DNA from: Thiomicrorhabdus sp.
GTDB taxonomy: Bacteria > Pseudomonadota > Gammaproteobacteria > Thiomicrospirales > Thiomicrospiraceae
Length of the DNA: 11,929 nt
Assembly (NCBI GenBank): GCA_015488565.1
Contig: WFNQ01000098.1
Span: forward strand, 1 to 11,929
Direction: 5' to 3'
Shown: positions 6,645 through 11,929 of the stretch, piece by piece
How the letters are laid out: each line of letters starts with the position of its first letter
Numbering within the stretch: the stretch's first letter is position 1
The notes under the pieces: model-generated
Database searches by the model: none
What the model was told of the DNA's origin: nothing
The model's input: the letters and a program-made list of their open reading frames with translations, nothing else
Made by a program: the position numbers and the translations under genes

Positions 6645-9278
6645 ATGAATGCCATCGAGCGTGATACCGCCCCTTTTACTCAGGCGCTTAACTGCGAAAA
6701 AACAACCTATCCCGACACCTTAAAACGGGGGCGCACGCTTTTAAAAACATTTTTAGAACACCAATTTACCCAATATGAAGATGGCATATCGGTCTCCCTG
6801 TTAATCAAAGAACGCTCACTCTTTATTGACCAACTCCTTAAAAGCATTTGGGACGCCTACCTTCCCTTAAACGTTGCCTCGCTTATTGCCGTTGGTGGCT
6901 ATGGTCGCGAAGAGCTACACCCCTACTCCGATATTGACCTCCTTATTCTCTGTAACGACATCGAACAACACCAAGACAACCTATCCAAATTCATCACCAT
7001 TTTATGGGATCTGGGTTTTGATGTTGGCTCTGCCATTCGAACGGTCAAAGACTGCTTTAATGCCGGTTTAGAAGACGTAACAACCGCAACCAACATTCTA
7101 GAATCTCGCTGGCTCACAGGAGACGAGACACTCTTTGAACAACTCCAATCCATTTGGAGTCATGACGATTTTTGGCCAAGCAAACCCTTTTTTCAAGCCA
7201 AATATACCGAACAAGAAAATCGCCATAAACGTTTTAATGACACCGTTTATCAACTCGAACCCAATATCAAAGAGAGTCCAGGGGGTTTACGTGACATCCA
7301 AACCATTTACTGGGTTGCCAAACGTCACTTCAATGCCTCCTCCATTAATGAACTAGTACAAAAGCACTTTTTAAGCGCCGAAGAGTTCATTGAAATCGAA
7401 GCCGCCTACCAATATTTAAACCGCATTCGATTCGCCCTACAACACCTTAAAAGACGACGAGAAGACCGTTTACAATTTGACCTACAACAATCCATTGCCG
7501 AATCCTTTGGCTATGTCGATAACGACAAAAAAATGGCCGTAGAACAGTTTATGAGCAGCTACTATCGTAATGTTCATAGCACCGTAAAACTCAACGAAAT
7601 ACTGCTACAACACTTTAGAGAAACCCTCTTTGATGACGACAAACAAACCGAAAGCATTAACATGCGTTTTAACGTCGTTAATCAGCAACTCGACATCAAA
7701 GACCCCGATATTTTTAAACAAAACCCAACCACCCTACTTGAAGCCTTCATCATCCTAGAAACGCGACCACATATTACAGGATTGCGTTCAAAAACCATTC
7801 GAGCCATTCGAGACCACCTCTACCTTATTGATGATAACTTCCGACAAGACCCCATTAACACTGCCCTTTTTATTGAGATTTTTCGTCAACCCAAAGGCGT
7901 GAATGCCGCCGTAAAACGAATGCATGGTTACGGTATCTTAGCGGCCTACTTGCCTGCGTTTAAAAAAATATCCGGCTTAATGCAGTTTAATATATTTCAC
8001 GCCTATACCGTTGATGAACATACCGTTTTAGTTATTAGAAACCTACGACGGTTCTTTATCGACGAGTTTACCTATGAGTTCCCTACCGCACATCAAATAG
8101 CCACTCAACTCAGCAAACCAGAGGTTCTATTTTTAGCTGGCCTGTTTCATGACATTGCCAAAGGACGTGGTGGAAAACATGAAATACTCGGTGCACAAGA
8201 TGCCCACGAATTTGCAAAGCAACATCACCTTGCCGATAAAGATCAACAAATGCTTCACTGGCTGGTACGCAACCACCTCGTTTTTTCTGGCACAGCGCAA
8301 CGCAAAGACCTAAGCGACCCTCAAGTCATAAAACAGTTTGCCGATTTAATGCAAGACCAAGAACATTTAGACTACCTTTACCTGCTCACCGTAGCCGATG
8401 TGTGCTCCACCTCCGATGCCGTCTGGAATGACTGGAAAAACGCACTCTTTTTAGTACTGTACAACGAAACCTCAAACGTACTGTCTCAAGCAGAAAATAT
8501 TCCAAAAGATCGCGCCAAAAAAGCACTCAAAACACAAGAAAAGGCCAAAGAACTGCTTGCTAAAAAAGGGGTTCTACCCAAACACTATCAACCCTTTTGG
8601 AACAGCATGGCGCAAAGCGAATTCTTCAGTCGCCAAAATGCACAAGATGTGGCACGTATCACCCATCAAATTCATGCCGTTCCACACGACCAAACCCATA
8701 TTTTTCTCCAAAAACAAAAACACCTTGGCGCTACCGAACTCGTTATCTACATGCAAGACAGAGACTTTTTATTTGCGCACATTACCCACGCACTCGACCT
8801 GCTCAACTTAACCGTTGTGGAAGCACGAATATTCAGTACCAGCGACCAAATGACCCTTGTCGTCATGTACATTTTAAACCGCGAAACCATGTCCTATCTT
8901 GATAAAGAGCGCTACCCAGAGACCATTCAAAAAATACGCACAAAGCTGTCACAAAATGAGATTGACCGCCATAGCCACCAAGGCAGCACACAAGCACGTC
9001 GAATTCGTTGCTTTGAAACCCCTACCGAACTGGTCTTTAACACCCTCAATGAACACCGTACCGAACTGCACATTACCACCAAAGACATCCCCGGCCTACT
9101 CTCCAAAATAGGACACGCCCTCAAACGCTGTAACATACGTTTGCACGATGCCAAAATACACACCGTGGGTGAAAAAGCAGAAGATGTTTTCATTATTAGC
9201 GATACGCACAATAAAGCCATTAAAGACCACGGCTTAAAAGAACTGTTTTCAGCAGAACTAATTGATTTAATTGAATAA
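6645..9278 (+). CDS. glnD: GlnD, bifunctional PII uridylyltransferase / uridylyl-removing enzyme
   Basis: GlnD senses glutamine and adds or removes UMP on PII proteins (GlnB/GlnK), which controls glutamine synthetase and NtrBC. The 877 residues (E. coli 890) show the full architecture. The nucleotidyltransferase domain has GGYGREELHPYSDIDLL at about 84-100, with Asp96 and Asp98 as metal ligands. After the linker with ESPGGLRDIQ comes the HD hydrolase domain, with FHDIAKGRGGKHE and His502-Asp503. Two C-terminal ACT domains begin near residues 695 and 804; the second includes TTKDIPGLLSKIGHAL. All key residues for both activities are intact. It lies 17 bases after map, the usual gammaproteobacterial pairing. 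The downstream side is atypical: a G11 tract and an apparently acquired segment separate it from aat. Confidence 0.99.
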   Translation: MNAIERDTAPFTQALNCEKTTYPDTLKRGRTLLKTFLEHQFTQYEDGISVSLLIKERSLFIDQLLKSIWDAYLPLNVASLIAVGGYGREELHPYSDIDLLILCNDIEQHQDNLSKFITILWDLGFDVGSAIRTVKDCFNAGLEDVTTATNILESRWLTGDETLFEQLQSIWSHDDFWPSKPFFQAKYTEQENRHKRFNDTVYQLEPNIKESPGGLRDIQTIYWVAKRHFNASSINELVQKHFLSAEEFIEIEAAYQYLNRIRFALQHLKRRREDRLQFDLQQSIAESFGYVDNDKKMAVEQFMSSYYRNVHSTVKLNEILLQHFRETLFDDDKQTESINMRFNVVNQQLDIKDPDIFKQNPTTLLEAFIILETRPHITGLRSKTIRAIRDHLYLIDDNFRQDPINTALFIEIFRQPKGVNAAVKRMHGYGILAAYLPAFKKISGLMQFNIFHAYTVDEHTVLVIRNLRRFFIDEFTYEFPTAHQIATQLSKPEVLFLAGLFHDIAKGRGGKHEILGAQDAHEFAKQHHLADKDQQMLHWLVRNHLVFSGTAQRKDLSDPQVIKQFADLMQDQEHLDYLYLLTVADVCSTSDAVWNDWKNALFLVLYNETSNVLSQAENIPKDRAKKALKTQEKAKELLAKKGVLPKHYQPFWNSMAQSEFFSRQNAQDVARITHQIHAVPHDQTHIFLQKQKHLGATELVIYMQDRDFLFAHITHALDLLNLTVVEARIFSTSDQMTLVVMYILNRETMSYLDKERYPETIQKIRTKLSQNEIDRHSHQGSTQARRIRCFETPTELVFNTLNEHRTELHITTKDIPGLLSKIGHALKRCNIRLHDAKIHTVGEKAEDVFIISDTHNKAIKDHGLKELFSAELIDLIE

Positions 9279-9534
9279 GAAAAAATAGGGGGGGGGGGAA
9301 ATATTTTGGATTAAAGTTTTCTCCGCCCTTCCCTTTTTTAGCTGTCTATAGTCAAACGGGCTAAGTAAACAGGATATTTTAAATAAGGAAAAAGGGTCAA
9401 AAAATAACAGGGAGTTATGAGTATTGAATTTTTAGGGTATTTAGAGCCAGAACACAATCAGTAAGGCATTAAAAAAGCTATATTCATAACACACATCAAC
9501 ACAACCAAATACCGGCCGGGCTTGCCCAGAAAAT
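9279..9534. other. Gene-free region after glnD
   Basis: This AT-rich stretch holds a run of eleven G (9288-9298), a C/T-rich patch ending in T6, and a 15-codon open frame (ATG at 9417, stop at 9464, product MSIEFLGYLEPEHNQ). That frame has GGGAG only two bases before the ATG, too close for good initiation; it could be a truncated gene start but cannot be identified. It also has a GC-rich patch (9512-9527) with CCGGCCGG and GGGCTTGCCC next to the attC-like repeat. No complete gene is recognisable on either strand. Confidence 0.5.
9281..9338 (+). terminator. Candidate glnD terminator using the G11 tract
   Basis: A6 followed by the G11 run (9281-9298) can pair, with mismatches and G-U pairs, to the C-rich CCGCCCTTCCC followed by T6 (about 9322-9338). 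The T6 would serve as the terminator tail. The pairing is imperfect and the loop is about 23 bases, so this is tentative. It would give the G-run a role beyond slippage. Confidence 0.3.
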
Positions 9535-9592
9535 GGTTCAGATCGTGGCTTCACGCTACGCACGAATCACGATCTAACCTTATTCGTTAGCC
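9524..9592. repeat. attC-like imperfect inverted repeat (possible integron cassette recombination site)
   Basis: The arms GGTTCAGATCGTG (9535-9547) and CACGATCTAACC (9568-9579) are perfectly complementary except for one extra C (9539) in the left arm, which would be extrahelical. A 20-base spacer separates them. Six bases to the right is GTTAGCC (9586-9592), which matches the integron R' core GTTRRRY at six of seven positions and overlaps the stop codon of the neighbouring minus-strand gene. The left-hand core is poor: GCCCAGA (9524-9530) fits RYYYAAC at five of seven. Overall size (about 69 bases), bulged inner arms and an outer core box are attC traits. No integrase or second complete site is visible, so this may be a degenerate or solitary site, or an unrelated hairpin. 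Confidence 0.4.
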
Positions 9593-10204
9593 ATGTTTAG
9601 CTGTATACTCATCAATAGAAGAATACCTTTTAACATTATTTGATTTTTTATTCTTACCTAGAATTGTATTGTCTATTCTACGCTGTATGAATGATGACAA
9701 CTCCGAGAATCTTTCCAATGGAATCATGTCCCATTTTGCTCCGAACTCCCTTTTAATTGCACCATAAAAAACAGCATAATTCATTTTGTCTTTGCCGACG
9801 TCAGCTTTCTTAAACTCATGATAACGATCAATTAGATACTTTGAATAATTTCTGTGCATCAGGCTTGATGCAATTGTTCCATGTGGGGCAGCAATGGTTA
9901 CATTATTTTTTATTGTTTTTATTTCAACCTTATTAGCTACAATTCCTTCATTTGTGCCACCAGTAAAATTGATAACATTACCAGTATTTGCATTTTTTAT
10001 TTTATTCTTAACTTCATCTGCTAATTTCATAATGTCGTTCTCAAGTGACTTTTTTGACACGATATTCTCTATTTCACTAATATCTGCGTTACCTTCAATC
10101 AGTGCAGGAAGGTCTTTGTCAATTTTCCCTAGCCCCTTACTAATATAATGACCAATAGCACCACTTGCTATATTGTTCATTAAGAATTGAAGAATAGCTT
10201 CCAT
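9587..10204 (-). CDS. Hypothetical protein, 205 residues, accessory gene
   Basis: I do not recognise this protein. The ATG at 10204 has a good GGAG ribosome-binding site (spacing 5), and the frame is noticeably richer in AT, Lys, Asn and Ile than its neighbours, which suggests acquisition. Three parts can be seen. Residues 1-75 are helical, with a hydrophobic start (ILQFLMNNIASGAIG) and a charged stretch. Residues about 76-112 look like short beta strands rich in Asn, Gly and Val/Ile/Thr (GNVINFTGGTNEGIVANKVE). Residues about 113-185 form a helical module containing LIDRYHEFKKAD, AVFYGAIKREFGAKWDMIP and LERFSELSSFIQRRID. By eye the last part resembles the small C-terminal modules of phage antirepressor-type (ORF6C-like) proteins. 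There is no signal peptide or membrane helix. The stop codon lies inside the attC-like core, as in integron cassettes. Function is unknown. Confidence 0.8.
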   Translation of the reverse strand: MEAILQFLMNNIASGAIGHYISKGLGKIDKDLPALIEGNADISEIENIVSKKSLENDIMKLADEVKNKIKNANTGNVINFTGGTNEGIVANKVEIKTIKNNVTIAAPHGTIASSLMHRNYSKYLIDRYHEFKKADVGKDKMNYAVFYGAIKREFGAKWDMIPLERFSELSSFIQRRIDNTILGKNKKSNNVKRYSSIDEYTAKHG

Positions 10205-10582
10205 GATAACTCCGTTGCTAATTTTATGTGGCTAACTATAATTAGACATCCTAACACATGTCATATTACAGATGTGAACAGTGTATAAAACAGCATTTAT
10301 ATCATTTTATTTAGTATAAAACAATCCTTAATCACTTGTTATTATTGAAGTTTTTTATTTAATACATTATTTAGGCGGCATAAACAATATGCCCTAAATC
10401 TTAGGTTTCTGTACTTAGTGCGAGGGAGTAAATAATTGCCTCTGTTAACCGATTTTTAACGGCCTTTGTTTCTCTAAACAACATGGAGCTAAGCAGGGTG
10501 CGTCTAGGTTTAACGTTAAAGCTCTATATTTTTTGTTTCCATGTTCTCGCTAATCAAAAATAATTAAAGTTACCTTTGGTTA
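10205..10582. other. Gene-free region between the hypothetical gene and aat
   Basis: This AT-rich segment has no supported gene. It contains GGCTAAC at 10230-10236, the exact inverse of the GTTAGCC at 9586-9592. It also holds a bulged hairpin (TTTAGGCGGCAT at 10370-10381 with ATGCCCTAAA at 10389-10398) and the perfect 12-base palindrome TTTAACGTTAAA (10509-10520). A 26-codon frame from the ATG at 10483 has no ribosome-binding site and no recognisable product. The segment may include the promoter of the minus-strand gene and the remains of an insertion boundary. Confidence 0.45.
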
Positions 10583-10611
10583 TTGATGCTAAAATCGCAT
10601 TCAAATACGAT
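10583..10611 (+). promoter_or_regulatory. Candidate aat promoter
   Basis: TTGATG (10583-10588) and TACGAT (10606-10611) are spaced by 17 bases, each matching four of six consensus positions. Transcription would start near 10618, which would exclude the in-frame TTG/ATG codons at 10583-10588 and favour the ATG at 10634 as the aat start. Confidence 0.35.
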
Positions 10612-10633
10612 TACTTTTAATGAAAAACAAACC

Positions 10634-11401
10634 ATGCAAAGTCCCCCTTATCAAAGTCCTTTTTGGCTCGAAACCACGCCTGTAACGTTTCCTCCAACGC
10701 ATCTTGCCTTATCAGACCCTAATGGTTTATTGGCCATTGGAGGGAACTTAACCCCTGAATGGTTATTACACGCTTACAGTAAAGGAATTTTTCCGTGGTT
10801 TAATCCAGAAGAACCCATTTTGTGGTGGAGTCCGAATCCAAGAAGTGTGCTGTTTCTTGACGATTTAAAAATCAAACGTAGCCTTCGTAAAACGATTCAA
10901 AAGTGGCATAAGCAGCCTGATTTTTCGGTCTCCTTAGACCAAGACTTTGTTGGCGTGATGCAAGCTTGTTCCTGCGCTCCGAGAAAAGATCAAGCGGGTA
11001 CATGGATTACTCCTGCGATGCTCACGGCCTATACCAAGTTGCACCAATCGGGTCATGCGCATTCGGTTGAGGTTTGGCAAGATGGCCAGTTGGTGGGTGG
11101 ATTGTATGGCATTGCCATTGGCAAGATGTTTTTTGGCGAGTCGATGTTTTCTAACGTTACCGATGGGTCAAAAGTCGCTTTGGTTGCGCTGTCTATGCAA
11201 TTAAAAGCATGGGGCTTTACGTTGATTGACACGCAAGTGGAAACCCCGCATTTAAACACGTTAGGGGCGAGTCAAATTAAACGCACTGAGTTTGAAACGT
11301 TGATTGACCAGCAAATAAACCTCTCTTTTCCTGCCCAAAAATGGCAGCTGTCCATTGACTGGGTTCAGGCGATAAAAACCCATTTAGAGCAGCGATCATA
11401 G
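10634..11401 (+). CDS. aat: Leucyl/phenylalanyl-tRNA-protein transferase
   Basis: Aat transfers Leu or Phe from aminoacyl-tRNA to proteins with N-terminal Arg or Lys, tagging them for ClpS/ClpAP degradation in the N-degron pathway. Family blocks appear in order: FPP near the start, DPNGLLAIGGNLTPEWLL, YSKGIFPWF, PILWWSPNPRSVL, then GGLYGIAIGKMFFGESMFS and DGSKVALVAL in the C-terminal catalytic region. From the ATG at 10634 the protein is 255 residues (E. coli 234). The frame is also open to a TTG at 10583 and ATG at 10586, but those lack a ribosome-binding site, add 16-17 residues the family does not have, and overlap the best promoter. The ATG at 10634 also lacks a strong ribosome-binding site, so the start is uncertain by this much. 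Its neighbours, a hypothetical gene and sdhC, do not suggest an operon. Confidence 0.97.
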   Translation: MQSPPYQSPFWLETTPVTFPPTHLALSDPNGLLAIGGNLTPEWLLHAYSKGIFPWFNPEEPILWWSPNPRSVLFLDDLKIKRSLRKTIQKWHKQPDFSVSLDQDFVGVMQACSCAPRKDQAGTWITPAMLTAYTKLHQSGHAHSVEVWQDGQLVGGLYGIAIGKMFFGESMFSNVTDGSKVALVALSMQLKAWGFTLIDTQVETPHLNTLGASQIKRTEFETLIDQQINLSFPAQKWQLSIDWVQAIKTHLEQRS

Positions 11402-11431
11402 CGACACTAAGCGATTTCCCCCACTCTCGTC

Positions 11432-11449
11432 CATTAGCAAACGCTAATG
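11432..11449 (+). terminator. Hairpin between aat and sdhC
   Basis: CATTAGC (11432-11438) and GCTAATG (11443-11449) form a perfect 7-bp stem with an AAAC loop. Only a weak T-rich stretch (ATTTTCT) follows a few bases later, so it would be an inefficient terminator for aat. A protein-binding palindrome upstream of sdhC is the alternative. Confidence 0.35.
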
Positions 11450-11510
11450 CATTGCATTTTCTACCACACCTTAAAAAAATCACAGTAAAATGACTCTATT
11501 CAAATGATTT

Positions 11511-11915
11511 ATGAGTTATGTTTTTATGTATTCACATCCTGGTAATCGCCCTCGCTCGCTCAAAATATCGAACTTTCACTTTCCATTAAATGCCCTGCTA
11601 TCTGGCGCACATCGTGCCACGGGGTTAGCATTAGTTATTAGCCTAATCGCTTACCTTGCCTTAGCCAATCTTATTCTATTTGTCCCCGCAATTACCTTAG
11701 ACAAAGTAACCGATTGCTGGCTAACACAATTACTGCACACGGGCTTTTGGATCGCCCTCACCTACCACTGGCTCAGTGGATTACGCCACCTATGTGCGGA
11801 GCATTTTTTACAGCCCGAAACTTACCAGCTAATTAACAGCAATACGGTAAGCTATCTCTTATTAGGCACTTGGTTTATCGGTTCTCTTTCAATTATTTAT
11901 AGGGTTTGGTTCTAA
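11511..11915 (+). CDS. sdhC: SdhC, succinate dehydrogenase cytochrome b556 membrane subunit
   Basis: SdhC anchors succinate dehydrogenase (complex II) in the inner membrane and helps bind heme b and ubiquinone. The 134-residue product has the family layout: a short cytosolic start with NRPRSL, a conserved SGAHRATG segment (the Ser and Arg correspond to the quinone-site residues of E. coli SdhC), and three hydrophobic helices. The second helix contains YHWLSGLRHL, the HxxxGxRH pattern carrying the heme-ligand histidine. The ATG at 11511 has no clear ribosome-binding site. An in-frame ATG at 11526 (MYSHPGNRP) is possible and would shorten it by five residues. The stop codon overlaps the next start in TAATG, indicating an sdhCD(AB) operon. 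Confidence 0.93.
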   Translation: MSYVFMYSHPGNRPRSLKISNFHFPLNALLSGAHRATGLALVISLIAYLALANLILFVPAITLDKVTDCWLTQLLHTGFWIALTYHWLSGLRHLCAEHFLQPETYQLINSNTVSYLLLGTWFIGSLSIIYRVWF

Positions 11916-11929
11916 TGGAATTTAATATC
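11915..11929 (+). CDS. sdhD: Probable start of sdhD (five codons, cut by window edge)
   Basis: ATG at 11915-11917 shares one base with the sdhC stop codon and opens a frame reading MEFNI to the edge. Position and coupling match sdhD, the second membrane anchor of succinate dehydrogenase, which normally follows sdhC. The sequence itself is too short to identify, so the name rests on gene order alone. Confidence 0.5.

Noticed and set aside
8557..9220. Alternative frames on both strands within the 3' part of glnD
   Set aside because: glnD is intact here through both ACT domains, and these frames are compositional by-products.
10230..10290. A second full attC site to the right of the hypothetical gene
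   Set aside because: GGCTAAC at 10230 is followed only by a short CACAT/ATGTG stem, and no GTTRRRY box appears at the right distance.
10483..10563. 26-codon frame upstream of aat
   Set aside because: It has no ribosome-binding site, spans the TTTAACGTTAAA palindrome, and its peptide has no recognisable features.
1..11929. tRNA, rRNA or CRISPR arrays
   Set aside because: I saw no cloverleaf, rRNA-like sequence or regularly spaced direct repeats on either strand.

Overview
The window looks like chromosomal DNA from a gammaproteobacterium. It has the conserved rpsB-tsf-pyrH-frr-uppS-cdsA-rseP translation and envelope cluster, with map-glnD running divergently from rpsB, plus aat and a succinate dehydrogenase operon. 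Base composition is moderately AT-rich. A sulfur-oxidising Thiomicrospira/Hydrogenovibrio-type lineage would fit, but this is only an impression, because no marker gene for that lifestyle is present.

Layout. Positions 1-5599 hold seven minus-strand genes. Read in transcription order they are rpsB (ribosomal protein S2), tsf (EF-Ts), pyrH (UMP kinase), frr (ribosome recycling factor), uppS (undecaprenyl diphosphate synthase), cdsA (CDP-diglyceride synthase) and rseP (site-2 protease, cut by the window edge). They link ribosome production, UTP supply, cell-wall lipid carrier, phospholipid synthesis and the sigma-E envelope stress response. The pyrH/frr, uppS/cdsA and cdsA/rseP junctions overlap or abut. 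The rpsB/tsf, tsf/pyrH and frr/uppS gaps carry RNA hairpins that may act as attenuators or terminators. The dxr gene often found in this cluster is missing here.

Positions 5600-5838 are a divergent regulatory region. It has a good rpsB promoter with a GC-rich discriminator and a structured rpsB leader. map (methionine aminopeptidase) and glnD (PII uridylyltransferase/uridylyl-removing enzyme) follow on the plus strand.

Positions 9279-10633 look like an accessory insertion between glnD and aat. It holds a G11 tract, an attC-like imperfect inverted repeat with a one-base bulge, and an AT-rich 205-residue minus-strand gene that I do not recognise. The 7-mer GTTAGCC sits at both ends of that gene in inverted orientation, one copy overlapping its stop codon and the other just upstream of its start. 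This resembles a solitary integron-type gene cassette, although the site is not fully canonical and no integrase is visible. It is the most unusual part of the window.

Positions 10634-11929 hold aat (leucyl/phenylalanyl-tRNA-protein transferase, N-degron pathway), then sdhC and the first codons of a probable sdhD, which begin a succinate dehydrogenase operon continuing past the edge.
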